Source: Phytophthora colocasiae | Taxonomy: Eukaryota > Oomycota > Peronosporomycetes > Peronosporales > Peronosporaceae | DNA length: 64,000 nt | NCBI GenBank assembly: GCA_018806915.1 | Contig: JAGKQI010000081.1 | Location: 1,178,001-1,242,000 of the forward strand | Reading direction: 5' to 3' | Part shown: piece by piece, positions 52,789 through 63,641 of the stretch | How the letters are laid out: each line of letters opens with the position of its first letter | Numbering within the stretch: position 1 is the first letter of the stretch | Program-made: the position numbers and the translations under genes | The notes under the pieces: model-generated | Told to the model about the DNA's origin: nothing | The model's input: the letters and a program-made list of their open reading frames with translations, nothing else | Databases searched by the model: none

Positions 52789-54155
52789 TTGCGTCGCATC
52801 CGACCCAGCTTGCGTTGCGTCCGATCCTCCCTGTTGGGTTGTGTCGGAAGATGATTCAGCGTTAGACGACGACTCGGGAGCCTGGGGCGTGTTGGAGGAT
52901 GACTCCGTGTTGGAGGATGACTCCGTGGTAGGTGGTGTCTGACCTGGATCTTGGCCGCCAGTTCCACTAGACGTTGAAGAAGTCACCGGCGTTGATTCAT
53001 CGATACTCGGGGGCGGAGTGGCCGTGTCTGAGGACGATTCCTGGTCACCCGTTCCACTGGAAATACTAGGGGGTGTCATCGGGGTGTCGTTGGAAGAACC
53101 GCCAGTCGCAGGGGGTGTCATTGGAGTCTCGTTGGAAGAACCGCCGGTCGCAGGGGGTGTCATTGGAGTCTCGTTGGAAGAACCGCCGGTCGCAGGGGGT
53201 GCCATTGGGGTCTCGTTGGAAGAACCGCCGGTCGCAGGGGGTGCCATTGGGGTCTCGTTGGAAGAACCGCCGGTCGCAGGGGGTGCCATTGGGATCTCGT
53301 TGGAAGAACCGCCGGTCTCGGGGGTCTCTTCGTCCGAGCCGCTGCATTCAAGACTCATATCGTACCCAGGAGATTCGCCGCCTTGGTCGTCTGAGCCACT
53401 GCACTCGAGACTCATGTCGTATCCCGGCGATTCTCCTTCACCCGAGTTGCTGCAGTCCACGGTCAGAGTTTCTTCGTATTGACTACAGAGTCACCAGTTG
53501 ATGGCGGTGCAGCATTCGACGACGTCTCTGTCTGCTGAGACCATCCTTGGTCGGTGGTTCCGCTTCCTTGGCCGCTCGGAGTCAATTCCTGGTTTTCACT
53601 TCCACTCGGCTGCGTCCAGCCATTGCTTCCTGCCGATGGCGTCGAACCAAAGTCGCCGGTTGAAGGAGGCGCAGCGTTTGACGAGGTCTCTGTCTGCTGA
53701 GACCATCCTTGATCCGTCGTACCGCTTCCTTGACCACTCGGCGTCCAACCGTTTCCACTGCCGCCAGTCGGTGGCGTCCAACCCGAAGGTGACTGCGTCC
53801 ACGTTTCACTCGGGCCACTTCCACTTGCCTGACCGCTACCGGCAGAATAAACTGTGGGTGTGGAGGGCTGAGACCAGCCGCTTCCACTAGAAGCGACGGT
53901 GGGGACAGTCGTAGGCACCTCGTTTGAAGACGGGGGTGTCCACTGCGTCGGGTTATCGAAATTTCCAAAGCCGCTCGCTCCAGTTTCGGCATTCGTCGTC
54001 GGTGTATCGCCAGCGGGGGCTACCGTTCCTGGTGTTTGGGCGATATCGGTCTGGGTGACGTCGTTCTGGCCGCCAAACTCGATGGCCGAAGACGCAGCGA
54101 CCAATGTGGCCGCTAGCAGCACTGCGGAGGTGCGAGGAAGTCGACTTGGCGCCAT

Positions 54156-54937
54156 CCGTGGCGATATGGTAATGACGACTCAAATACGACAACCACGAAC
54201 GAGCACAGATTAATCCCATCACTACCTACCCGCTCTCGCTGTCAGCTCAACGAAAACGCGATAAAGACCGGCGAATGTTTGTAGGTAACACAGCGGGGAT
54301 AACCATTTTTTTCTTTAGACCAATCCTTCAGTATGCTGCCCTCCTTTACGATCGTCTCGTTCAGATGGGGTCACCGGATACGGTACTCGGAATTGTAAGC
54401 GTGATTTTCTTGAACCCGGTTGCCGTTCCAGTGCGACAAGGTAGGAATGCAAAGGCTCCACTTAAAGTGAGTCAGGAATCCTGTACCAGTACTAGGATCC
54501 ACACCCGACATGTCAAAGCAAATGCCGGTGGTTGATGACGGTAAAGAGTGCGTAAAGACAACCAGCACCAAACAAATGCAATCATATCATGTGATCTCTA
54601 CTGTCAAGTTGTAACGTTGTGGACGCCATTGCCGTTCGCGACGACCTCGAGTCCATGGCACATGTACATGTAGTCCATGTACTACTATTATAGAGGTATC
54701 TTCGCTCAAGGACAGAGGAGAACTGGGTTGTTTTGGTCGAGATTGAGTCGACATGAACATGCCACCAAAGAAGCATTACCTTGCACTTCAAGTCCATAAC
54801 ATCCACTTGCATTATTACATGTACAACAATTAACGAAGAATCTACCATTTACTACGCTCGTACCAAATGCGAGCAAAACGAACACGTGTGGACAGCTTTT
54901 CAACACTGGCACGGTCACGACTGACTATCCACTACAC
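54156..54937. other. Intergenic between metalloprotease copies A and B
   Basis: Promoter side of copy A and 3' side of copy B. The last ~110 bases (54830-54937) match the 3' flank of copy C in inverted orientation. A 70-codon Cys-containing minus ORF (54706-54918) overlaps this 3' flank and is not called, because the equivalent frame downstream of copy C stops after about 20 codons. Confidence 0.5.
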
Positions 54938-56712
54938 CTAGAACTTGTAGCGAGGCTTCAAGTGCTCAAGGACACGACGAAGCATCCAGCCGTCGCTGTC
55001 TGTCACCGTCATGGAGCTGCCGGCCATCATGATGCAGTTGGGCCACTTCGCGTTGGGTTTGTCTGCGTCCTCGTAGAAATCAGGGAGGCCGAAGCCGTGG
55101 CCGATCTCGTGCGCCACGATAACGAGCTGATCCTGATCGATGGTCGACAGCATATTTTCGAGGTTGACCTCCTGGGGCAGGGCTCTCCAAATAAGTAGGG
55201 ATTAGGGATTGACGGGGCTGGAGGCGTCTCAATCCCTTATTGATGAACGTGCCCTTAATTGACAATATTATTGTCAACTTCAACTTATGATACTATAAAA
55301 GATCCGGTAAGAGTCAGGAGTAAAGCAGTCCTCAAAACCTCTCCCGGTGGGCGTTATACCGTGCCGGGGACCACAGCCACTCTCATGCTGGCCTTTCCGA
55401 TTTTGCGAACCAAGTCCAACACTCTTCTACTCAACTTGTTCACCCTCGTCATCCATGGCTACCTTAGACCCTGGTCTCTCGAACAAGGAGATCTGTTCGT
55501 TGATGTATCGAGACCAAACAAGCGGAGGAAGAACCTGCAACGGATGCAACACCTTCATCTTTCAGGACCGAAGTCGCGGCCAGGAGCCTCCTGGCCCCAG
55601 TCGTAGCCGAACCCGCCTTCTAGACCCTGCTTAGGCCACAGTGAAATGTCGAACGGTTCTCCCTTGCAAGAGCTGGTGTCTGACCACGCGCCAGCGCCGT
55701 TGTCATAGAACCGGTAGCAGCTCTGAGCGCACTGCGGAACACCGTCCGAGTCCAGATCCCCGACGGTAATCGTACCGAGCGAATCGTCCGTCCACTCAAG
55801 GAGAGACGCATCCTTGACGGCGAAACCCACGATGTTGACCTTGATCTCGTTGTACGGCCAGCAGTCGTAGCCAATCAACCAGTGGTTCCACGCCGCGTAC
55901 TGGCGCTCCAGCATGGACTGGAACTTGGACGCGACGCTCTTCGAGAGCTTCTCCGTGCTGTCCCATCGCACGCAGTAGTTGAGGGAACCCTTGTTGGCCA
56001 CGATGTGGTCCATGATCCAGTTCTTGTTGTCCATGACGTTCCAGTTGGCATCACGTGTCGGAGCGTCCGGGCCGATTCGGTTCTTCCAGATCCAATCGAC
56101 ATCGGCTGTGCTCACGTACTTGTCGGGGTTGCCGATGACACACTCACCGGACTTGGACGTGACGGTTCCGAACGTTGCGTGGTCGCCGCTGCTGGTACTG
56201 TTGGTGGACGTCTGGGAGGTCGAGTCCGATCCTTGTTGGGTCGAAGATGACGCCGTGTTGGACGACGACTCGGTCGATTGAGCCGTGTTCGAGGACGAAG
56301 CCGTCGATGAAGTCTGAGTTTCCTGTGAAGATCCCTGGTCGACGACGTTGCCCGTTTTACTGGATGTAGTGGACGTTGCAGAGCTCGATGATGCCGAGGT
56401 TCGGCCACTGTTTGAGGGCTGATTCCAATCGTTGCTGCCACTCCCCACCAGCCTGATTGCCACCTTGAGTCCAACCTTGAGATCCGCTCACACTGGATGG
56501 GGCACTAGGAGCCATCGTAGGCACATTGTTCGAGGACGATTCCGTTTGGGTCCACTGGTTGGGCGAGTCGTAGCTGTGTTGCTATCAGGTGCGACTGTCC
56601 CTGTAGACTGCGTGACGTCATTGTTGCTACCGAATTCAAGGGAAGAGGCGGAGGCAATCAAAGTGGCCGCGAGGAGCACGGCGGACGTGCGCTGGAATCG
56701 ACTTGGTGCCAT
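54938..56712 (-). pseudogene. Secreted metalloprotease copy B, broken by a hAT derivative and frameshifts
   Basis: Near-identical to the intact copy C (61996-63330) over the linker and catalytic domain; the two differ by only a few bases per kilobase there. From ATG 56712: signal peptide (MAPSRFQRTSAVLLAATLIASASS), then a frame loss near 56580, another near 56445 (an extra G in AGGSGSN), then a long open frame with the Ser/Thr linker and conserved domain through GYDWGQE. A 411 bp hAT-derived insert (55176-55586) ends that frame; the last 71 codons, with HEIGHGFGLPDFY and IMMAGSS, follow and end at 54938. Both damage types are absent from copy C. Confidence 0.88.
55176..55586 (+). mobile_element. 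411 bp hAT derivative with one true terminus and 8 bp target duplication
   Basis: Begins GG then CAGGGCTCTCCAAATAAG, matching the 52788 end of the complete hAT element, and continues through its promoter, the TTGACAATA palindrome and the first 40 or so transposase codons (ATG at 55457, BED finger start). It then stops inside the coding region. It is flanked by the perfect octamer CCTCCTGG (55168-55175 and 55587-55594). The inner edge forms a palindrome, GGCCAGGAGCCTCCTGGCC (55579-55597 approx.). Orientation is opposite to the complete element. Confidence 0.82.
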
Positions 56713-57015
56713 CGCGGAAGAATTGACAATGAGGGAGGAGCTCAATCAGCTACATGTAACGTCAAGGCGAATGATCATTATGCAGCATGGTCCCTCGGTT
56801 CCGTGTATCAATTGCAATCTCCTTTACAAGAGGTCACGCGTGATGGGGAAAAACATCTCTGTTTGCTGTTTGAGTTTCGCGTTCAAGCTGACCGGTGCAT
56901 TTTGAGCTTCGTAGATAACAGCAGCTTGTCGTTCGTACATGTAGTGCAAATCTCACGAGATTCTTGAAGTGGTTGAGTGGCGAAGAGCTCTCAGAGGTTG
57001 TAAAAACGAGAAAAC

Positions 57016-58340
57016 CCTGTGTCCTGACTCACGCAGTAGAGGAGCTCTTTTGATCAAAGGGTGGAGAACGCCAAACAGAGCTCAAAAATTCTCCGTTGTC
57101 ATCTGGTGGTAGGCTATCAGCAGTCGTACCGTCGTCAAGTACATGTATGACTCGTGAGGTACCAGAGCTGGTGTTAGGGATACCGGTATTAATACTTACA
57201 GATGCACTTGACGCGTTTTCTCCTCTGTTCGCGGCGGAGTTCTGCTGTAATGAATCATGGCGTGGTCGAGGACCGCAAATTGTGGTGCAACACGACGGCA
57301 CAACCTTGGGCTTCAATCCAAGGTTGTGCCGTTGTTCAAACTTGTTCAAACCCACGTTTGATCAAAAGTTATCAAATCAATCTCATGATGGGGCTGGTCG
57401 TATGATCTCGACAAGTTTGCCAACTTGTAGCAAGCTGTATGTAGCCTACCCGGTAGGCTACCGAACTTGTACACAATGTCTGACAGAAGACAAGCACATG
57501 GAGTCGAAACTGCTGCAAAAATTTTGCAGCAAGATGTCCACTGTGCCTGCTGTTCAACGTCAGTATCCATCGTATGTTGGCATGAGCGCTTTGACTTGCA
57601 AACTACCTATCCAAGGACCTACAGCTGGATGCGTGAGGAAAAGTAAATATTTATTTTCTTCTCAGGTTATAACTCAAGGTGCCTTCCACATGAATATCGA
57701 CGCTGAATTCTCTCTGGTAGGGAAAATGGTGCCGCTCGATAATAATAACCAGCGCGGTTGCTTGTCGTGTTATACAGTAGTCATATTGGGGTTTGACTGC
57801 GTCGCAAATGAAGAACCTCACGACTCACGACTTCACTTCTACGCTGGAGATGTTTATTATTCGTGTAAGATCAGTATCAATTCAAAAAATCTATCACCCA
57901 GCCAATAGAATGACCAGGAAAAGCAAGTTATCTGTGCATTATCGGCTTTATTTTTTGCCTCAGCCACTTTCGAGGGCGTGGCGAGGCGGGTTCGCAGCTC
58001 GTTGCACAAAGCAAAATGAGTGCCGTGAATCGCTGTCGCTCCTTCCTACCTAACCATAGTACTTCTATAGCTCACATTCTTACCGCCTATCGGAAAACAG
58101 ATCATCCTATCGGATGATCTCCATTTCGAACCTTGTCATGATACCTTATTGGTAGAGTCAAAGTGACGACTTTGTTTGCGCCAAGCCACGGAAGTTTGTG
58201 CAGGTACTGGTACGATGAAATGAGTTCACCAGCAATCGGGTCCCTCATCATCCCTGATTCGGGGATGACCACATTGTTTGAGATTAGATTTCGTTTTTGT
58301 CTTCGTTGTGCTCACGAATAACGTCGGTGATCATTACCGA
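57016..58340. other. Spacer of the inverted duplication, first part; no confirmed gene
   Basis: A 270-codon plus-strand ORF (57096-57908) has several Cys but no recognisable domain or signal peptide, and its 5' part overlaps a hairpin; it is noted rather than called a gene. The hairpin at about 57297-57330 has a 13 bp perfect stem (GGCACAACCTTGG with CCAAGGTTGTGCC) and an 8-base loop. The rest shows nothing I can name. Confidence 0.35.
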
Positions 58341-58502
58341 TAGGTAACGGAAAAAACTTAAAATCTGTTGCAGAACTACTGAATGACCTGTTACCCCCGA
58401 ATCTACTGAAAACCTGTTACTGGAGTCTGAATGCCTGTTGCACCGATTAGGTTCTCAAAGCGCAACAGAAATTCAAGGCTGAAAACCTGTTAGAAGTTGG
58501 CA

Positions 58503-59962
58503 CTAAGATGAATATGCAATGATATCTCGTTCTAGGGTACGCTTATAGCGCTCCGATGTTTCTCGCTCGAATAATTCCTTGTACCAGCTCTTCAACTTGA
58601 TAATAGAGAACATCACCGTGCAGATACGATACACTCCACTCGAAAACACCGTCTTCTTCGGAAAGTCGGCACCCAGCAACTTGCCCCACCCTGTGTTCAC
58701 GGAATTGAGCATCTCCATCCTCTACATCGAATTCTTCCACGTATGGCCAACGAAGTGGACGCCCTGGTTGCTGTGTAAACAGAGAAATTAGTTTATTGGC
58801 ACTAAAGAAATCATCTGAGGACGGGTCCTCCCGGTCCAGTGGCCCGCCATATTTGTCTCGGCCTTCCAGGAGGCCTCGCATTGGAATGTGGTGCATTGCT
58901 GTCGATAGGTCCAGCTTGTCCAGTAGACTCAAGGACGCAATTACGTGGGCACACACCCATCCAGAGTGCATGTACCTCTTACAGGTACATGTAATTGCCT
59001 CTCGGATTGACTCGACCTGCGTGAGTTAAAAACAATAAAAACAGATAGGTAAAGATTAGATATCAACTGCTTACTACGTCAAACAAGCACGTACATCTTG
59101 AAGTTGCCACGTCGGTACCATGGAAAAATTGGGGAGATTTATCGCACGTGCTCGGTCGACCGCTACGTTTTGCAAGGACAGAAAGTCAAATGAAGCTGTG
59201 TTTATTGGCGATCGTCGTCCAAGCCGACCGGACATTGACAATATGAATCTAGGAGTAAATAGAAAACAGTGATGAGACCGATATCCACATTGATTTTTAA
59301 GGAAGATAACGTACTTTTGGCTTCGGTCTGTGGTGACACACGATCCACAAAGGCTGTTAACCTTCACCATCGACTTCATGCTGTTGAACACAATTCTTTC
59401 GGGCGCAGTTCCAGAAGAGATACCACGAGATTTTTTGCAACACGAGCACCTCGATGCGCTTCCTTGATGCATGAGCTCGAAATCTTGAAGTCGTTGTAGA
59501 TCCACCAGACCGAGTGCAAATTTTGATTTTGTGTGAACATTTCTTGTGGGACTGGCAGGAATAGACCGTGGCAGATACATATTTTGAAGTATAGCTAGTG
59601 TTGTAGGTGTACACGAACTCGTTCAAGTTTTGTCGGGCATTTTCCGCATCTAGAAGTGAATCAAAGCAGCCCAATGATAAAAAGAGTTCATTTTCTTCGG
59701 ACCTGGCAGAAGGCATTGTTTGGTTCAAACCTTCCTCTGCGAAGTCCATTCCACTAAAAATATCTCCCCCATCGTCGCCTTCTGTGTATTCCGACCCAGA
59801 CGTGTCCGTACTTAACTGTCGAAGCCTGTTAATTATTCGTCCATCTTCTTCTGCTCCTGGGATCAGTGCAGAGTCGTCTACGTCAGATAAATCTTCTGAC
59901 GACCATCGCATAGTCGGTGTGTCCCCTCCTTCATCTTCTGAAACTTCTGTAGATGATGGCAT
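58503..59962 (-). pseudogene. MULE-type transposase remnant with SWIM zinc finger
   Basis: From ATG 59962 an acidic Ser-rich N-terminus (about 110 residues) leads to a Cys/His segment (SCQSHKKCSHKI), then a frame change near 59520 into a frame with DFELMHQGS and a KSRGI motif, typical of the region before the DDE domain in oomycete MULE proteins. The next part is not readable. A C-terminal block then encodes a SWIM zinc finger: C-T-C-K-R-Y at about 59000-58985, then GWVCAHVIA, followed by about 125 residues ending at 58543. The DDE catalytic region appears to be missing, so this is a remnant. Confidence 0.55.
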
Positions 59963-59981
59963 TTTGCCGAATGCACTCTAA

Positions 59982-60780
59982 CCTAGAGGCGAGATCTTTC
60001 TCGCGACTGTTCAGACTAAATTTGGAGGTTTTATAGCGATCCATCATTTCGCGGCAGTTACAAAAAATGACCCTTCGAGCCGATCGGTTATAATTCCTCA
60101 AATAAAATAACTTCAGTGCTTTTTGTAAAGGTCGATGTGACTATGAGAATTGCAACTAACCCACGATTTCGTTGGTTTGTTTTGTTTACCCAATAGGTAA
60201 ACGTGCTATGCTACGAATAAACTTCAACTGTAGACATTAACAGTTACTATAGACTAGCGAGAGGGCAACACTTGCGTCAATTGAGTCTGACGCTTCAAAA
60301 CAAAAATATACAACATAAAAATACACACGCATTTACTAAAAACAAAACCACGAAGAGTCCTGTTCTCTACTGCATACTGTAGATTAAGCTGATGTGTTGT
60401 CATTCAATAGTAGTGGTCACGATCTCGTGCAGCCAAATGAGAGCAGATTCACCAGGAAAGCACATCTCGTATTTTCGTACATACTCGAGAAGTACATGGA
60501 GATTAGTATGGTGAACCAAGAACTTATTTTACGACTCCGGAACAACTACCCTGACGTGGAGTAAAGACCTTCCATGCTACCTCAAACCCCTGTGTCCCAC
60601 AAGACATTCTTCCCGACCTACAAGACTTCTTCAGAAGTCACCTGGAAGAAACGTAACCCGCCTACTGGCGGGTAAACAAGGTGAATACTAGACATAGCTA
60701 GATCACGTATCATCGGGGGACCCTGTGGCTGGGCGCTAGTGGTTATCGAGACCTGCTTCAACCATATTTAGGCCGATCCG
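59982..60780. other. AT-rich interior of the MULE-like element, no gene
   Basis: 5' flank of the transposase remnant and unassigned sequence. No ORF, repeat or hairpin of note. Confidence 0.4.
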
Positions 60781-60808
60781 TTCCACCACAACAGCGTGGG
60801 CCAAGCCA

Positions 60809-60955
60809 GGGAACAACGTGGTAGGCAGGAAGGTCAACGTAGCTGGGTAGAGTGTGAGAGGGACTGCATAGCGGTTGGAGGGAACAACGTGGTAGGACAG
60901 GAACAGCAACGTAGCTGGATAGAGTGTAGAGACTGCATAGCGGTTGGAGGGAGAA
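60809..60955 (+). repeat. Two-copy tandem repeat, about 72 bp unit
   Basis: AACAACGTGGTAGG... through GCATAGCGGTTGGAGGG occurs twice back to back with small differences. It lies in a GC-richer segment (60780-61445) unlike its AT-rich surroundings; that segment could be a captured fragment or a retroelement leader. Confidence 0.65.
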
Positions 60956-61774
60956 ACGAGCCGTGGTCTGCCGCTCGACTCTTAGTCAGAGATTTACGTA
61001 GGAGGATCGTGAGTGTGAGACTGTAGAATCCACAGTTACTTGGTCGCCGGAAGATCCACGGGTTGTGCAAGTACGCTGGGTCAGAGAGACAGGTACGCCG
61101 CGCACAGCGTCGCACTACGACAAGCGTAGCAGACCCCATAGTGTAGACAGTAGAAAGGTCGTGGACCGCGGAGTAAGACGGTGGGGGCCAGGCGTTGCGA
61201 GTGTGCGGTGGCGCCCAGACCTAGGAGTAGCACACCAAGTGCATGTTGCTAGCGGGGACGTTCTAAAGACCACACGGACAGGTTGCGGATATGGTCCTCA
61301 CCCGGACGTCTCTACGCCTGCCGACCTGCAGGGACGGATTAGTACCGTACGTCTACCAGGAGAGCGCACACGCCTGGCGGCGGCCAGGCAAGCTGATGTA
61401 ACGACGAGGACCACTGAGTTGGCTTTTACCTTGTTTCTTCCTTAGGGCGTTGCCCCCCCCCCTCCATTACAAGACACAAAAACCAAATTTTTCAGCACAT
61501 ATAAATGTAACAGATTTTCAGACTTGAAAATCTGTTGCGCTAATCTCCCCTTAAGTGCGCAACAGGCATTCAGACTCCAGTAACAGGTTTTCAGTAGATT
61601 GGGGGGTAACAGGTCATTCAGTAGTTCTGCAACAGATATTAAGTAGCAGCCATAGGTAACAAAGGATTTGAGTTCTGAACAGTGTTAACTGCTTTCGACA
61701 TTCAGTTGGATCTTGTGTGGAGGTTTCGTCGTTCTTCAACAACTCGTTATTACTACATAGTAAGCGGCACGTCA

Positions 61775-63430
61775 TGAGTCAGATCACTCAGGATTTCTCG
61801 TTTCTACAACCTCCGAGAGCTCTTCGCCACTCAATGCTATTCAAGTATTCTCGAGATTAGCTGGAGGACGACAAGCTGCTGTTATCTATGAAAGTTAGAA
61901 AATGCACGGGTTCGCCCCCCAACACGGAACGGAGGAGCGAGTGCTGAAGAAATTGGATCAAGCCTCATTCCTCCCTCATTATCGATTTTTCCACGATGAC
62001 ACCAAGTCTATTCCAGCGCACGTCCGCCGTGCTCCTCGCGGCCACTTTGATTGCCTCCGCCTCTTCCCTTGAATTCGGTGGCAACAATGACGTCACGCAG
62101 TCTACAGGGACAGTCGCACCTGATAGCAACTCGCAGACATGGGCCCAGACCGCATCGTCCTCGAACAACGTCCCTACGATAGCCCCCAGTGCACCCTCTA
62201 GTGCAAGTGGATCTCAAGTCTCGACTCAAGGTAGCGGTAACCAGTGGGGTGGCTCTAACGATTGGCAGCCCTCAAACAGTGGACGAAACTCGGCATCATC
62301 GAGCTCTGCAACGTCCACTACATCCAGTAAAACGGGCAACGTCGTCGACCAGGGATCTTCACAGGAAACTCAGACTTCATCGACGGCTTCGTCCTCGAAC
62401 ACGGCTCAATCGACCGAGTCGTCGTCCAACACGGCGTCATCTTCGACCCAACAAGGATCGGACTCGACCTCCCAGACGTCCACCAACAGTACCAGCAGCG
62501 GCGACCACGCAACGTTCGGAACCGTCACGTCCAAGTCCGGTGAGTGTGTCATCGGCAACCCCGACAAGTACGTGAGCACAGCCGATGTCGATTGGATCTG
62601 GAAGAACCGAATCGGCCCGGACGCTCCGACACGCGATGCCAACTGGAACGTCATGGACAACAAGAACTGGATCATGGACCACATCGTGGCCAACAAGGGT
62701 TCCCTCAACTACTGCGTGCGATGGGACAGCACGGAGAAGCTCTCGAAGAGCGTCGCGTCCAAGTTCCAGTCCATGCTGGAGCGCCAGTACGCGGCGTGGA
62801 ACCACTGGTTGATTGGCTACGACTGCTGGCCGTACAACGAGATCAAGGTCAACATCGTGGGTTTCGCCGTCAAGGATGCGTCTCTCCTTGAGTGGACGGA
62901 CGATTCGCTCGGTACGATTACCGTCGGGGATCTGGACTCGGACGGTGTTCCGCAGTGCGCTCAGAGCTGCTACCGCTTCTATGACAACGGCGCTGGCTCG
63001 TGGTCAGACACCAGCTCTTGCAAGGGAGAACCGTTCGACATTTCACTGTGGCCTAAGCAGGGTCTAGAAGGCGGGTTCGGCTACGACTGGGGCCAGGAGG
63101 TCAACCTCGAAAATATGCTGTCGACCATCGATCAGGATCAACTGGTTATCGTGGCGCACGAGATCGGCCACGGCTTCGGCCTCCCTGACTTCTACGAGGA
63201 CGCAGACAAACCCAACGCGAAGTGGCCCAACTGCATCATGATGGCCGGCAGCTCCATGACGGTGACAGACAGCGACGGCTGGATGCTTCGTCGTGTCCTT
63301 GAGCACTTGAAGCCTCGCTACAAGTTCTAGGTGTAGTGGATAGTCAGTCGTGACCATGCCAGTGTTGAAAAGCTGTCCACACGTGTTTGTTTTGCTCGCA
63401 TTTGGTACGAGCATATAGATTCTTCGTAAA
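61775..63430 (+). repeat. Right arm of the large inverted duplication (copy C plus flanks)
   Basis: Partner of 54830-57015. Contains the intact metalloprotease gene. Confidence 0.85.
61996..63330 (+). CDS. Secreted metalloprotease copy C, HExxHxxGxxD type (intact)
   Basis: 444 codons, no intron and no interruption. Signal peptide MTPSLFQRTSAVLLAATLIA, probably cut after about residue 24; then a Ser/Thr/Asn/Gln-rich linker to about residue 165, likely O-glycosylated; then a conserved domain starting GDHATFGTVTSKSGECVIG. Within the domain are several Cys (SGECVIG, NYCVRW, YDCWPY, QCAQSCYRF, SSCKGE, NCIMM), a WLIGYDCWPYNEIKVN block, and the zinc site HEIGHGFGLPD at residues 389-399, with IMMAGSS about 20 residues later as a possible Met-turn. 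The motif fits metzincin-type zinc proteases with Asp as third ligand (as in snapalysin). Substrate is unknown; secretion and tandem amplification suggest an extracellular or host-interface role (inference). It is the only undamaged copy here. Confidence 0.9.
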   Translation: MTPSLFQRTSAVLLAATLIASASSLEFGGNNDVTQSTGTVAPDSNSQTWAQTASSSNNVPTIAPSAPSSASGSQVSTQGSGNQWGGSNDWQPSNSGRNSASSSSATSTTSSKTGNVVDQGSSQETQTSSTASSSNTAQSTESSSNTASSSTQQGSDSTSQTSTNSTSSGDHATFGTVTSKSGECVIGNPDKYVSTADVDWIWKNRIGPDAPTRDANWNVMDNKNWIMDHIVANKGSLNYCVRWDSTEKLSKSVASKFQSMLERQYAAWNHWLIGYDCWPYNEIKVNIVGFAVKDASLLEWTDDSLGTITVGDLDSDGVPQCAQSCYRFYDNGAGSWSDTSSCKGEPFDISLWPKQGLEGGFGYDWGQEVNLENMLSTIDQDQLVIVAHEIGHGFGLPDFYEDADKPNAKWPNCIMMAGSSMTVTDSDGWMLRRVLEHLKPRYKF

Positions 63431-63641
63431 AAGCTAAATAGATGTTCTGAAATCGCACTGTTATTTTTTTCACCTCAACAAACTCAGAATGCTTTCCTCG
63501 CCAGTTGCTTCGCTACATGCAGTGCCACCTAGCTTGCTTAAACCTTGATTCCTCCTGTGAATATTGGGTTTGAGATTACCTGCAACCACACGTAAAACAA
63601 AAAAATCTGCTACATTGGCTCCAACTGTATCCTAACTGGAC
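63431..63641. other. Intergenic between convergent metalloprotease copies C and D
   Basis: Two hundred bases between stop codons of genes facing each other. Nothing notable. Confidence 0.5.

Larger units (their letters stand above)
49869..54155 (-). pseudogene. Secreted metalloprotease copy A, split by a hAT transposon
   Basis: Reads from ATG 54155: signal peptide (MAPSRLPRTSAVLLAATLVAASSA), then a long Ser/Thr/Gly/Pro/Gln-rich region with internal repeats. One base appears lost near 53487, after which the frame continues with two SPGYDMSLECSGSD repeats and six copies of a 16-residue unit containing GGSSNETPM (53075-53320). The frame runs into the hAT element at 52788; beyond it, at 50696, comes the conserved domain (GDHASFGKVTSKSGECVIG) with paired Cys, zinc motif HEIGHGFGLSD, Met-turn-like IMMAGSS and stop at 49869. 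HExxHxxGxxD is a metzincin-type motif with Asp as third ligand. The octamer TTGCGTCG flanks the transposon. No exact peptidase family is assigned. Confidence 0.85.
54830..57015 (-). repeat. Left arm of a large inverted duplication (copy B plus flanks)
   Basis: Pairs with 61775-63430 on the plus strand. Homology covers the 3' flank, the gene and parts of the 5' flank, including CGAAGAGCTCT followed by AGAGGTTGTA near 56980-57000 and its partner near 61805-61835. The arms differ in length because of the 411 bp insert and smaller gaps. Confidence 0.85.
58357..61647 (-). mobile_element. Decayed MULE-like DNA transposon with repeat-bearing inverted ends
   Basis: Inverted arms of about 140-150 bp lie at 58357-58497 and 61500-61647; the outer 90 bases match almost perfectly (ACTTAA, then ATCTGTTGCAGAACTACTG, and so on). 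Each arm carries several copies of a CCTGTTAC/CCTGTTGC word. The interior encodes minus-strand fragments with a SWIM zinc finger and an N-terminal Cys/His segment, as in Mutator-like transposases. The outer boundaries and target duplication could not be fixed. Classification rests mainly on the SWIM motif and long terminal repeats. Confidence 0.6.

Noticed and set aside
53018..53501. Repetitive plus-strand ORFs (GVIGVSLEEPPVAG and similar repeats)
   Set aside because: They are antisense readings of the tandem repeats in metalloprotease A; no independent evidence.
54706..54918. 70-codon Cys-rich minus-strand ORF after metalloprotease B
   Set aside because: It lies in the 3' flank shared with copy C, where the frame is not conserved.
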